NCBI GenBank assembly: GCA_965178125.1
Contig: OZ237765.1
Location: forward strand, 1 to 64,000
Length of the DNA stretch: 64,000 bases
Reading direction: 5' to 3'
DNA from: Bilabrum cf. latius
Lineage: Eukaryota; Bigyra: Bicosoecida; Bigyra; Bicosoecida
Position 1 is the stretch's first letter. Each line of letters opens with the position of its first letter. Below, one piece after another: positions 1-11,261 of the stretch. The position numbers were made by a program, and so were the translations under genes. A model generated the notes under the pieces. The model ran no database searches. It saw only the letters and a program-made list of their open reading frames with translations, and was not told the origin of the DNA.

Positions 1-1454
1 CCCTAACCCTAACCCTAACCCTAACCCTAACCCTAACCCTAACCCTAACCCTAACCCTAACCCTAACCCTAACCCTAACCCTAACCCTAACCCTAACCCT
101 AACCCTAACCCTAACCCTAACCCTAACCCTAACCCTAACCCTAACCCTAACCCTAACCCTAACCCTAACCCTAACCCTAACCCTAACCCTAACCCTAACC
201 CTAACCCTAACCCTAACCCTAACCCTAACCCTAACCCTAACCCTAACCCTAACCCTAACCCTAACCCTAACCCTAACCCTAACCCTAACCCTAACCCTAA
301 CCCTAACCCTAACCCTAACCCTAACCCTAACCCTAACCCTAACCCTAACCCTAACCCTAACCCTAACCCTAACCCTAACCCTAACCCTAACCCTAACCCT
401 AACCCTAACCCTAACCCTAACCCTAACCCTAACCCTAACCCTAACCCTAACCCTAACCCTAACCCTAACCCTAACCCTAACCCTAACCCTAACCCTAACC
501 CTAACCCTAACCCTAACCCTAACCCTAACCCTAACCCTAACCCTAACCCTAACCCTAACCCTAACCCTAACCCTAACCCTAACCCTAACCCTAACCCTAA
601 CCCTAACCCTAACCCTAACCCTAACCCTAACCCTAACCCTAACCCTAACCCTAACCCTAACCCTAACCCTAACCCTAACCCTAACCCTAACCCTAACCCT
701 AACCCTAACCCTAACCCTAACCCTAACCCTAACCCTAACCCTAACCCTAACCCTAACCCTAACCCTAACCCTAACCCTAACCCTAACCCTAACCCTAACC
801 CTAACCCTAACCCTAACCCTAACCCTAACCCTAACCCTAACCCTAACCCTAACCCTAACCCTAACCCTAACCCTAACCCTAACCCTAACCCTAACCCTAA
901 CCCTAACCCTAACCCTAACCCTAACCCTAACCCTAACCCTAACCCTAACCCTAACCCTAACCCTAACCCTAACCCTAACCCTAACCCTAACCCTAACCCT
1001 AACCCTAACCCTAACCCTAACCCTAACCCTAACCCTAACCCTAACCCTAACCCTAACCCTAACCCTAACCCTAACCCTAACCCTAACCCTAACCCTAACC
1101 CTAACCCTAACCCTAACCCTAACCCTAACCCTAACCCTAACCCTAACCCTAACCCTAACCCTAACCCTAACCCTAACCCTAACCCTAACCCTAACCCTAA
1201 CCCTAACCCTAACCCTAACCCTAACCCTAACCCTAACCCTAACCCTAACCCTAACCCTAACCCTAACCCTAACCCTAACCCTAACCCTAACCCTAACCCT
1301 AACCCTAACCCTAACCCTAACCCTAACCCTAACCCTAACCCTAACCCTAACCCTAACCCTAACCCTAACCCTAACCCTAACCCTAACCCTAACCCTAACC
1401 CTAACCCTAACCCTAACCCTAACCTAACCCTAAAACCCTAAGCTAAACCCTAAA
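1..1454. repeat. Telomere, (CCCTAA)n / TTAGGG type
   Basis: About 237 uninterrupted CCCTAA units run to roughly position 1422. They are followed by about 30 bases of degenerate units (cctaa, ctaaaa, aagctaaa). The C-rich strand reads 5'->3' at the left edge, as expected for a left chromosome end. The repeat is the TTAGGG type found in animals, most fungi and many protists, so it does not fix the lineage. Confidence 0.99.
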
Positions 1455-1790
1455 GGGCAAGCGGGTTGGCAGAGCGGGCGATGGATGGGGCCATGGTGGC
1501 TGTGCCGGGGCAAACCGGTTGGGAGAGCGGGCGATGGATGGGGCCATGATGGCTGTGCCGGGGCAAGCGGGTTGGGAGAGCGGGCGATGGATGGGGCCAT
1601 GGTGGCTGTGCCGGGGCAAGCGGGTTGGCAGAGCGGGCGATGGATGGGGCCATGGTGGCTCTGCCGGGGCAAGCGGGTTGGGAGAGCGGGCGATGGATGG
1701 GGGCCATGGTGGCTGTGCCGGGGCAAGCGGGTTGTATAGCGGGCGATGGATGGGGGCCATGATGGCTGTGCCGGGGCAAGCGGGTTGGGT
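1455..1790. repeat. Telomere-adjacent 53-bp minisatellite
   Basis: Six full units and part of a seventh begin with gggcaag at 1455, 1508, 1561, 1614, 1667, 1721 and 1774. The spacing is 53 bases, once 54 because of an extra G. Because 53 is not a multiple of three, the open frames seen on both strands are by-products of the repeat. It abuts the telomere directly with no unique spacer, so it is a candidate telomere-associated sequence. Confidence 0.95.
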
Positions 1791-1869
1791 CAGGTGTCCG
1801 GTGATGCAAGATCGCTCGTCACTCGAGCACTATCTTCCAGCGGTCTTGAAACACAAGAAAGGCAGGAAC

Positions 1870-3075
1870 ATGAGGGCAGTGTCCGTTCTTAGCATAATTG
1901 CTATGGGATCTTGTTATTATGCGTTTGGATGCCAAAATATCCTAGATTGCTCGCTGAATGGCGATTGTTCGGCTGGAGTATGCAAGTGTGATCCCGCGTG
2001 GACTGGAAAAGCATGCGCCCAGCTTGACGTTGCCCCTGCAAGTACCACCCCTGCTCTCTATAGAGCTACCAATGCTACATGGGGCCTGTCAGTTGTTCAG
2101 GACCCCAACGAGTCTGGTGTGTTCCATGGTTACGTCGCAGCATTCGCAGGGGAGTGTGGCCTGGATTCGTGGATACATACAAGCCTGATCTGGCATGCCG
2201 TGGCTCTGTCACCCACAGGACCATTTATGAACGAAACAGTGGTAGAGGCTGCTGGGGACACATCTCCTGTGTTCCGGCACAATCCGACAGCCGTGTGGCA
2301 CAACCCAAGCAGCAAGATCGTTCTTACACACATTGGGTGTGGGAACCAATCCACCCCTCCACAGTACAGCAACTGTACTGGAGGACAGACTCCGTCTGAC
2401 TTGGCTGGTTCTGTCAGACCGCCTCGTCCTGGCACGGCCAACCGTTGCAACGGCTTCAACACGAACGCGATGGCGGCCAGCTCGCCGGGTGGACCATGGT
2501 CTGAGGACGTGAATCTGGTAGCAGCAGGGGGCACCCCCTGGCCCAACTCAATGGACAACCCGGCACCCCTTGTGCTCGCCAACGGGACAGTCTTGTCCAT
2601 GTTCAGGTCGTATAACCATACGCACGGCCCCACGCACAGCGTGATCGGCATCGCTCGCGGCCAGTCCAGCGAGTGGGATGGGCCCTACTCGAAGCCCTCC
2701 CACCCGATACTAGGGTCTGGGCCAGAGGGCTCTGCGCCCTACGCGCAGCTGGAGGACCCGTTTTTCTGGCAGGATGCGCGCGGATACAAGGCCCTGTTCC
2801 ACAGCATGGGAGGATGCACGGACGTGGGGTGCTTCGCGTTCAGCGAGGACTCCTACCACTGGCACATGACCGGGTCTGAAGTGGACGGTGTGGGGCACGC
2901 TTACTCGCGAGAGGTCCTCCTGTCCAACGGGAGCAGCATCACGTACAAGCGGAGAGAAAGGCCGCACCTCGTGTTCGTCAGGGGCGTCGAGCATCCCGTG
3001 GCGCTCACCAACGGGGTGCTGCCTGAGGATGACGGTGACCACTCGTACTCCATCGCAGTCCCGTTGCGCGCATAA
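1870..3075 (+). CDS. Secreted glycosidase-like five-bladed beta-propeller protein with EGF-like module (GH43-type)
   Basis: Single exon of 401 residues ending in TAA, directly followed by an in-frame TGA. The chosen ATG starts a signal peptide (MRAVSVLSIIAMG...). The frame stays open into the upstream minisatellite, but that part is repeat. A six-cysteine EGF-like module follows (CSLNGDCSAGVCKCDPAWTG). The rest has repeated propeller strands with motifs such as DNPAPLVLANG, LEDPFFWQD and many N-glycosylation sites. Similar propellers occur in GH43-like hydrolases acting on arabinan or xylan; substrate and catalytic residues are not identified. No in-frame TAG. It is the gene nearest the telomere, about 415 bp from the CCCTAA array. 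Confidence 0.8.
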   Translation: MRAVSVLSIIAMGSCYYAFGCQNILDCSLNGDCSAGVCKCDPAWTGKACAQLDVAPASTTPALYRATNATWGLSVVQDPNESGVFHGYVAAFAGECGLDSWIHTSLIWHAVALSPTGPFMNETVVEAAGDTSPVFRHNPTAVWHNPSSKIVLTHIGCGNQSTPPQYSNCTGGQTPSDLAGSVRPPRPGTANRCNGFNTNAMAASSPGGPWSEDVNLVAAGGTPWPNSMDNPAPLVLANGTVLSMFRSYNHTHGPTHSVIGIARGQSSEWDGPYSKPSHPILGSGPEGSAPYAQLEDPFFWQDARGYKALFHSMGGCTDVGCFAFSEDSYHWHMTGSEVDGVGHAYSREVLLSNGSSITYKRRERPHLVFVRGVEHPVALTNGVLPEDDGDHSYSIAVPLRA

Positions 3076-3304
3076 TGACTGGGATCATGGGGAAGTCGAC
3101 TACTATGCGCCACCGCTGATCGGTTGGTTGCTTGTCAGGCTCTTGCTGCGGCCAAGCAGCACTGCAACTCCGAGTTGCGCTGCATTTGAGTTCGATTGTC
3201 CGTGCTACCTGTACAATTCGAAAACGAAATCTCTATAACTGAAATTTGTCATGGCATAAGTGTGGACTAGATCTGATCGCAGGATATCGGAGCAAATCAG
3301 AGGT

Positions 3305-5197
3305 ATGCCCCTGCGGCAACTGCCTGTTCGTGGCCAAGTCGAACTCGGGAGGCACCGTCACGGAGGAGTAGATGCAGCTCATAAGTTTGCGCTGAAAACG
3401 GACGGTAGTGGTGTGTACGTGTCATGCATGTGAGCGGTCTTGATTTGCTGCATTGAAACAGCATTAGTATTTGCTTGGGGCACAGCCAGTTGGTGTATTC
3501 TCCCGAGCTTAAGTCACCGCTATTGTTGCAGCTCTACTCAACCAAACTCGCCAATGCTAGTGGCTGGCGGATCCGATGGCCGAATGCGACTCTGCCGGCT
3601 GGATACAATGCGGCAGACCTTTGACTGTGCCGCACACGCTGGTGGTGTGCAGGATTTGCACTGGTTGTCGGCTGACTCTGGTGCAGGGGTATCTGCTGGG
3701 ACTTCAGTTTGGCTTTCAGGAGGTATGGATGGCCGCATGCGACTATGGGATGCCCGCACCTCCCGCTGCGTGCAGGACTGGCAGTGCTCTGGGCCTGTAG
3801 GCGCAGTTGCAAGCGGTGCTGGTGTGCTCGGCCCTGAGGGTTCAGCCGAGCCGCAGTGGCTCTTGGCTGCAGCCAGCGGCCCTTCTATCGGCGTGTTCGA
3901 CGCACGGAAAGCCAGCCTAAGCAGCAGCGCGCACAAAGCAGGTGCTGGCAGCGGTGCTGGAGGGGGTGTGTCTGCATGTGCTCGCCCCCTGCTGGTACTA
4001 GAGGGGGTGCACAATGAGGGGGCTGGCGGCGGGGTAGGTACTGGGGCAGGTGCATCGTGGGGTTCTGCACCGAGTGGAGCGTCAGGGATGACTGAGAAGA
4101 TGTCGATGGGGGGAGGTGCGGCCATGGCAGGGGGCGATGAAGAGGAAGACGAGGATGGTGAGGGAGACATCAACTGCCTCAGGTTCCACCGGACACCACC
4201 CACCCGTGGGGAGGCAGCTCGGGCAGAAGCGGCAGCAGCTCGTGCCACCGGTGTGCCCCCTCCCACCGCTGGGGAACAAGCCTCCAAGGAGCCCACTGTG
4301 CTGCTGCTCTCGGGGGCCGACGACCACACCGTAGCGGCCACTGACCTGAGGGCCGCGGCACGGGCCGAGGCAGAGGGAGCTGGAGGTGCTTCAGCGGGGA
4401 GTGGATGGGGTGCCAGTGATGAGGCATTGCTCCGATCGATGAGGTCGGATGCAGCCGTCACTGGCCTCGGCCTCTTTGGGCCCAGGGGCGCGTACTGCTG
4501 GGCGGTGACGGCTCAGGCCTCTCTCTCCCTGTGGTCGCTGGCCAGCGGTGCCCCCGTGGCGCACTTCGGAGATCTGCAGGCGCGCGGCAAGGCGGCAGGA
4601 GTGCCCCTGGACTCGCTCGTGTCTGTGCACTACGACGAGCGCACGCAGGCCCTTACCGCGCTGGCTTCCTCCCACAGGGGCATCGGCACCTTGCTTCGGG
4701 TGCAGCCCAAGGCGGCCTCTCCGTGGGCAGTGCTGCCCTCTGCACATGGAGACTCTGCCGCCGATGAAGCGGCTGCGGCTGGGGCAGAGGCCTTTAAGGA
4801 CGGAGGCAGGGGTGCAGGTGGGGCGGGGGCCATGGGTGGGTTGGAGCTTGAGGCGGCGGTGTCGGGGTTGGGGATGGGCATGGGTCACCGTGCGGCCATC
4901 AGGTGCGTGTCGTGGATGCATGGGGCGGGGTCCTCTGCCAGCGGGGGGGCCGGGCCCAGTGCCCCTCCCAGCCTGGTGACAGGGGGCGAGGACGGGTCCA
5001 TCGTGCTCTGGGGGCCCGGTGGGAGGGTGGGGAGGGTAGGAGCTTCAGGTGCACCGTCGGAGGCATCGGCTGGTAGGTCGGGTGGTCCGTCAGGCGGGGC
5101 GAGAAGGGCTGGTCCGGTGAGGCGAGGTGGCGGCGGGGCGGCGGCCAGGGCAGCGTCATCTGCAGCATCTGGGGCCATCACGAAGAAACGTTCTTAA
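3305..5197 (+). CDS. WDR89: WD40-repeat protein, WDR89 family
   Basis: Two exons (3305-3429, 3532-5197), 596 residues, ending in TAA. The intron runs from gtgag to ttgcag and its removal completes the first WD blade (LVAGGSDGRMRLCRLD). Blades follow near LSGGMDGRMRLWDA, then an acidic loop and INCLRFHR, VLLLSGADDHTV, CWAVTAQASLSLW and, near the C terminus, LVTGGEDGSIVLW. The order, including the FGD element and the SLVSVHYDERT strand, resembles WDR89. The loops are enlarged by Gly/Ala-rich sequence and the tail is low complexity. WDR89 is a poorly characterised propeller scaffold, so the molecular role is unknown. No in-frame TAG. The start is the only upstream in-frame ATG after a TAA. Confidence 0.85.
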
Positions 5198-5367
5198 ACG
5201 CTATCTACAGTGAAATGGTTGCGCCTTTCTGATACAACAATATACACAATTGTTTGGATTCCCGATATTGCTCATTCATGTATTGTAACGTGCACATACA
5301 TATTCCACACTCGATGGCTGCGCTCCCTGAGCCAGCGAATCGGCCACACGGGTCGATAGGAGATAGT

Positions 5368-5717
5368 ATGGCTGCCAAGACTGTCATCAGAAGCGGTCCG
5401 CATTGGAGGATGGCTGGAATGAACTACTTGGAAGCCATCAACGTTGCCACGAACGCCTTGAGGCAGGTAATCAAGGAGCCGCGCAAGAGCTAGGTACTTG
5501 GCAAGAGCGCCTTCCAGTACAGGGAGTACCAGTACGTCGAGGGTGTTGAGCAGAAGCCTCGTGAGTTTATGTTTCATACTGAAGCAGTTCGATGAGTTTT
5601 TGTGCGAATATGTTCGTGACCGTCACGATCCAGACGGTTTGCCTCATGCCACCTCGTGCCAGCTTCTCGCGTTTCGCAGGCATGGTTACGGACAAGGGCA
5701 TCCAAGAATTGCAGTGA
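5368..5717 (+). CDS. ATP15: Mitochondrial ATP synthase F1 epsilon subunit
   Basis: Two exons (5368-5560, 5680-5717) encode 76 residues and end in TGA. The N-terminal stretch HWRMAGMNYLEAINVATNAL matches the W-R-x-A-G-x-x-Y signature of the small eukaryotic epsilon subunit of the F1 central stalk, usually 50-75 residues. One in-frame TAG (5491-5493) lies after PRKS and the reading continues VLGKSAFQYREYQYVEG before a gtgag donor. The splice restores the frame into a 38-nt last exon. Under the standard code the protein would stop at 41 residues, losing the part that packs against gamma and delta. The gene is easily missed because of its size, its intron and the TAG. Confidence 0.85.
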
Positions 5718-5834
5718 TTACCACCAGTACCGGTAGGATTGTGCAGCACATGCTGAACAGCCGATATACTTGAACTCTACATGAGATTCCATGAGGAAAC
5801 AGCACTCGAATAAAATCCACGCTGTTGTCAGCAT

Positions 5835-7706
5835 TCACGACATTTTCTCTTGCCCACTGCTTTTACCCTCTGTGCCACCGCCTGGGCCAACGCTACCATC
5901 GCCCGCCCCGGGAGGCGTTTCCTCCGTTTCTTCGCCAGCATCCATGGCCACAGAGGGCGTCATCGTGTCTCCAGGACCAGGGCCTGGGCCATGTATCCTA
6001 CTTGGGGCAGTGTGCCCACTCATGGTGCTACCTGCGTCGCTAATGGCCCCGGTGCCATCCCCCCGAGATCCGGCAACCGCGCTCCCTGACCTGCTCCGTC
6101 GTGGCCCCGCATCTGCACCCGCCGCTGGCGATGTGCGGATGGACGCGCCCATCGGGCCAATGCAAAACCGGAACAGATCACTCAGAGTAACCATTCCGCA
6201 CGGCTTGCCCTGCTGGTCCACGCCCACCACGCAGTAGCACCGAGTGGCGGTGAAGGTGTCCACCACGCGCCTGAGGCTGTCGGTGGGCCGGCACACGCGG
6301 AGGGCAGTCACGCCCCCGGATGCCGCCACTTGCGCTCGCCTGGTCCGCTTCACGGGGGCGTCCAGCACCGTGAGCCCTGGATCCGTGGCCAGGAAGAGCA
6401 CATCATCCCTGGACCAGAGATCCACCAGCACACGGGAGCTGGGGTCCACCAGGGGGACTGCGGCCAGCCGCCGCTGGGCCACCACCCGGAGCACGTCCAC
6501 CAGGGGCGTCTCCGTCGTGCAATGCACCACTCTATCTGCGCCCCATACGCCCACTCCCGAGTGCCCCACGGGTGTGTCCAGCCCCGCCAGCGCAGTGGTG
6601 GACTTGAACCTCTCCGCGAGGTGCTCCAGCACGGTCCCGTAGGTCAGCAGCCCGAGGGCCATGGTGCGGGAGGGGGGCGGGTACAGCATGCCCTCCCGCG
6701 CACTCATCACACCATGCCGGTGCGCCTCTGCTCCCTCGTGCTCGGCGGCGCCCTCCTGCGCCTCCCCGCTGGATCCACCAGGCCTCGCCCCTCCGGCGCG
6801 CCCCCCCCCGCGCCCCCGGCGGATCTCCCGCTGCCTCGCCAGTCGGCGGGCCAGCCCCACCGTCTCATGCTGCCGCCCCGAGGACGCGCCCAGTCCGCCC
6901 GCACGCGTGTCTGCTAGTGCACTAGATGGCCCGGCCCCGCCCGAGTCCCCAGCTGCCGATGCCGCAGCAGCTGCGAGCTCTCGCCCTGCTGCAGCTGCTA
7001 CCGCCTACACCTCGGCATCTTCGGCGTCTTCCTCCTCCTCTGCCCCAGCCGCTGCATCTGATGGAACAACTGCGACTCTATGGATACTGTTCGAAGCAAG
7101 CAGTCTAACTGCATCAAGCAGCGTCTGCTCAGGCGGTATCTGCACAAGGCCGTGTGGATAGTCCCACACCGGGAGCGGAGACCCATCCGCGGCAGCCTAT
7201 CGCATTCGAACCTCCTCGGCTTTCATTCGCTGGAATTGTTTCCAAGATGCTAACGTGTGGCGATTAAGAGCCTATGCCGCAGTGCTTGGACCACCCGCAG
7301 TGCCCCTCTTGTGGTACTCCAGCAAGATCTACGAAAAATCTGTCACGGTGACCATGCCCGCGAACTCGCCCCTAGCGCTATCCCACAATGGCGCTGCAGT
7401 AACTTCATTCTCAACCAGCGCGTAAAATGCCAGACGTAGGGGCACAGTCACGTCAAAAACAACCACTTTACTGCTTGCTGGCAATGCATCATAGCATGTC
7501 GTGGATGCCAAAAACGACGCGAAAGCTCTTCGAGCTGGAATTAGGGACCTGTCAAGGCTCCTAGTCGATGCATTTGTGGACGACTCTACGCTCGACATGC
7601 TTTGGGACGACACTGAAGCCGCAGATTGGTCGCCTCCTTGGCTTGGCAGCGTAGGCGGTACCACTGAAGGCCGCATGGCTCCATCTGTGGTACCATCTCC
7701 CTACAT
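5835..7706 (-). CDS. SNF4: AMP-activated protein kinase gamma subunit (SNF4), four CBS domains
   Basis: Single exon, 623 residues, TGA stop. The N-terminal CBS pair contains CYDALPASSKVVVFDV and LVENEVTAAPLWDS, then GMVTVTDFSxILLEYH, the AMPK-gamma signature (ITDFINILHRYY in animals). Later elements are SIHRVAVVP (CBS2), TPLVDVLRVVAQRRLAAVPL (CBS3) and TRCYCVVGVDQQGKP (CBS4). The subunit binds AMP/ADP/ATP and regulates the SNF1/AMPK kinase. Five in-frame TAGs sit at codons 2, 126, 145, 170 and 234 (plus-strand cta at 7701, 7329, 7272, 7197, 7005). Codon 126 aligns with Asn in other gammas, so a polar residue is expected. Low-complexity Ala/Gly insertions enlarge the loop after CBS2. The start could instead be the ATG at 7676. 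Confidence 0.92.
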
Positions 7707-8694
7707 GAGTGTAATACAGATATTAAAATACAAACAGGAGACTACCAAGCAACTAGTTTCCGAGCAGTAGCGCCGCTGGGGTTGTATACGAGAATCCAAT
7801 CCAAATAAACAGACTCATTCCTTATATTAATACGCTACATTGATCCCCGCGGACCGCGGTTGAGAAGGGAAGATCAATGCTAGAAAAATCGATCGGATCG
7901 ACGATATCGACCTGGATTCTCCCTACCTGATCGACGATTTCTGCACATTTCATATCGCGAGATATCCTCCCGGATTCCGACATATTTGATTGGATAGTTT
8001 GCATATTGAGCGAAATTTTTTTGCATATCGGGGGGTATTTTGCTTTGGAAATCGGGTCCCACGGGATGATTCTACACAGCTACCGTATGGCATATTTATA
8101 GAGGTTTTCGAGACATCTCCACCGGTTTTCCATTTTACATGTGTCAATCATGTCATATTCCTTCATATATCGGTCCTTTGCCCAAGAATACTCGAGCAGT
8201 TCGCAAAAATAGGGTGATTTCATCACTTACACGCTCATATCGGTCATCTGGAGGGCATATCAGAAAATTTCTATCACGTTCATAAGTATATCTTGAGCGT
8301 GCCATAGTGATTTCCTTGTCAATTCAAGCATCATGTCAATGTATGCCTGCCATATCGACGAGAGAAGCATCGCATGACATCCACCGAAGCAAAGGAACCT
8401 TCGTCCAAGACGCCACGGGCCTCGGCCGAGAAGCACCTCGTACTTTCGTCATTTCTCGCGATGGAATGAGGTCACAAGCTCTTTCCCTGCCTCAGTGCGT
8501 ATTGCAGTAGCTGTGATCGATTGGAAATGATACTTCACGGCTCGGCAGGGCTCAAGTAGAGCCTGCAATGACCAACATAACGCAATGAGCATCGTCCTCA
8601 GATTCGTGCAGCTCTGCTGCTTCATCACGATAACCATCCGATGGAAAAAGTGATCTACTCTCCAAGAACGACATTGGCTTTGATTTGTCAGTCA
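7707..8694. other. AT-rich gene-free interval
   Basis: I see no gene here. Short open frames lack conserved motifs and have unbiased codon use. The stretch 7860-8300 is rich in ATATCG-like hexamers and is clearly more AT-rich than the flanking genes. Together with 15.3-15.9 kb, which has a similar ATATCG flavour, it brackets the satellite region. Confidence 0.6.
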
Positions 8695-9153
8695 GGGTCG
8701 TGATGGTGGTGGATCTGTGTGGAGGGGGGTGGCAGTCGGACGAGTGTGGGCGCAATGCAGCAACGCAGCGATGCCTGTGGCATGTGCACGTGTGCTGCAC
8801 AGGGCAGGCGTGGATGGGCCGTGTTCGATTGGCAGAGAATGCGATTCAGCGCAGTGCAGTCGATCTGGCGGTCGTGGTGGTGGTGGGTCTGTGTGGAGGG
8901 TGGCGGCAGTCGGACGAGTGTGGGCGCAATGCAGCAACGCAGCGATGCCTGTGGCATGTGCACGTGTGCTGCATAGGGCAGGCATGGATTGGCCGTGTTC
9001 GATTGGCAGAGAATGCGATTCAGCGCAGTGCAGTCGATCTGGCGGTCGTGGTGGTGGTGGGTCTGTGTGGAGGGTGGCGGCAGTCGGACGAGTGTGGGCG
9101 CAATGCAGCAACGCAGCGATACCTGTGGCATGTGCACGTGTGCTGCTGTTATA
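8695..9153. repeat. 174-bp satellite, block 1 (about 2.6 units)
   Basis: Phase points (ggcagagaatgcg) fall at 8831 and 9005, 174 bp apart. The units are nearly identical to those of the block at 9652-10794. Long open frames on both strands are repeat artefacts; a 174-bp unit is divisible by three, so frames persist across units, but single-base length variants shift them elsewhere. Confidence 0.95.
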
Positions 9154-9651
9154 TGTACTCGGACATCAGGATTGAAGCAACGGGGAGCAGAGGTGAGACG
9201 GAAGACGAGGTGGGCGCAGGAGGACAGGAGGTGGAGAAGAAGAGGGGGGCACCAGCACAGGTGACGACAGTGCGGTGTCAACAGGGAGAACACAACGGGA
9301 GGAATGGGGGCTCCAGGTGCAAGGCACGAGGGAGACGCAGGTGGCAACGGACTGCATGGCCAGCAGCACGCAGAAGGCCAACAGGTGGGTGGACAGATGG
9401 GGCGCACGGCAGGTCGGCCAGGACCGGCGCGTGCAAGTTGAAAGGATAGGGCCAAGGTGGCAATGCTGGGAGCAAAGCACACGGTCCCTAGGGCGGGGAA
9501 CAGGAACAGGAAGCCATGTGGCGACGAGGCCAGTCGGGTGCATGGGGAAAGTGGTGTGTACATTCGTAGTGTCAGATGAATACCGCATTCAGGTGGACCG
9601 GTGAAGAACCAGTCGTTCGGGGTGAAGCCCAGTGGGTCCGCGGGACCGGGG
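9154..9651. other. Unique spacer splitting the 174-bp satellite
   Basis: About 500 bp of non-repetitive sequence separates the two satellite blocks. It contains purine-rich stretches (9190-9310). I see no gene, terminal repeats or target-site duplication that would mark it as an inserted element. Confidence 0.6.
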
Positions 9652-10794
9652 GCAGGCGTGGATGGGCCGTGTTCGATTGGCAGAGAATGCGATTCAGCGC
9701 AGTGCAGTCGATCTGGCGGTCGTGGTGGTGGTGGGTCGGTGTGGAGGGTGGCGGCAGTCGGACGAGTGTGGCGCAATGCAGCAACGCAGCGATGCCTGTG
9801 GCATGTGCACGTGTGCTGCACAGGGCAGGCGTGGATGGGCCGTGTTCGATTGGCAGAGAATGCGATTCAGCGCAGTGCAGTCGATCTGGCGGTCGTGGTG
9901 GTGGTGGGTCGGTGTGGAGGGTGGCGGCAGTCGGACGAGTGTGGGCGCAATGCAGCAACGCAGCGATGCCTGTGGCATGTGCACGTGTGCTGCATAGGGC
10001 AGGCGTGGATGGGCCGTGTTCGATTGGCAGAGAATGCGATTCAGCGCAGTGCAGTCGATCTGGCGGTCGTGGTGGTGGTGGGTCGATGTGGAGGGTGGCG
10101 GCAGTCGGACGAGTGTGGCGCAATGCAGCAACGCAGCGATGCCTGTGGCATGTGCACGTGTGCTGCACAGGGCAGGCGTGGATGGGCCGTGTTCGATTGG
10201 CAGAGAATGCGATTCAGCGCAGTGCAGTCGATCTGGCGGTCGTGGTGGTGGTGGGTCTGTGTGGAGGGTGGCGGCAGTCGGACGAGTGTGGGCGCAATGC
10301 AGCAACGCAGCGATGCCTGTGGCATGTGCACGTGTGCTGCATAGGGCAGGCGTGGATGGGCCGTGTTCGATTGGCAGAGAATGCGATTCAGCGCAGTGCA
10401 GTCGATCTGGCGGTCGTGGTGGTGGTGGGTCTGTGTGGAGGGTGGCGGCAGTCGGACGAGTGTGGGCGCAATGCAGCAAAGCAGCGATGCCTGTGGCATG
10501 TGCACGTGTGCTGCACAGGGCAGGCGTGGATGGGCCGTGTTCGATTGGCAGAGAATGCGATTCAGCGCAGTGCAGTCGATCTGGCGGTCGTGGTGGTGGT
10601 GGGTCTGTGTGGAGGGTGGCGGCAGTCGGACGAGTGTGGGCGCAATGCAGCAACGCAGCGATGCCTGTGGCATGTGCACGTGTGCTGCATAGGGCAGGCA
10701 TGGATGGGCCGTGTTCGATTGGCAGAGAATGCGATTCAGCGCAGTGCAGTCGATCTGGCGGTCGTGGTGGTAGTGGGTCTGTGTGGAGGGTCGC
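9652..10794. repeat. 174-bp satellite, block 2 (about 6.6 units)
   Basis: The same phase point recurs at 9679, 9852, 10026, 10199, 10373, 10547 and 10721, giving spacings of 173 or 174 bp. The units differ by single substitutions and by one G deletion in the tgtgggcgc element. The array ends abruptly at about 10794, part-way through a unit. Confidence 0.96.
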
Positions 10795-11261
10795 AGCCAG
10801 TGTATGGATTGGACGGAAGCCTCGAAGTGCGTGAGAGCCGTACGGAGTTATCGCGTGAAGTGGAGTAGAGTATCCCGGGAGTTGTGTTCGCTGGAGAGTT
10901 AATGCTGCAAGGCTAGGGATCCGGATCAGATGCTTAGTGTGGCTACATCCCACGGATGTGCGGTGGCTAAGGCTTATAGTCCTATGCTACTATTCAGGTC
11001 AAGAGCAAGCTAAATCAACCCATCTGGATAGTGCAAAGAAGATGCAGAAGATCATCTGAACAAGGTCATGCAGACATAGTGTGGGCTAAAAACCAAGATT
11101 GCATAAAACCACAAGCATAAGTCTACGATTGAAACTCAACAGGACTGCCTGGACCCAAGTTGCAACGAAAATGCAACGTCAAAGCCGGACAACGGGCACC
11201 GACTCGTCAACAAGACAGCCACGAACTTCAGCAGCAAAAAGCAAACGTATTCAACTCAACA
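10795..11261. other. Unique sequence between the two satellites
   Basis: No convincing gene. The segment lacks any resemblance to either satellite unit, so the two families are separated by roughly 470 bp of ordinary sequence. Confidence 0.55.

Noticed and set aside
3538-4461. 307-codon minus-strand frame opposite WDR89
   Set aside because: Antisense shadow of a GC-rich exon; Ala/Pro/Ser-rich translation without any domain.
8695-10868. Long open frames (up to 430 codons) over the 174-bp satellite
   Set aside because: Repeat-derived; both strands are open alike, translations are repeats of the same unit, and no start or end signal fits.
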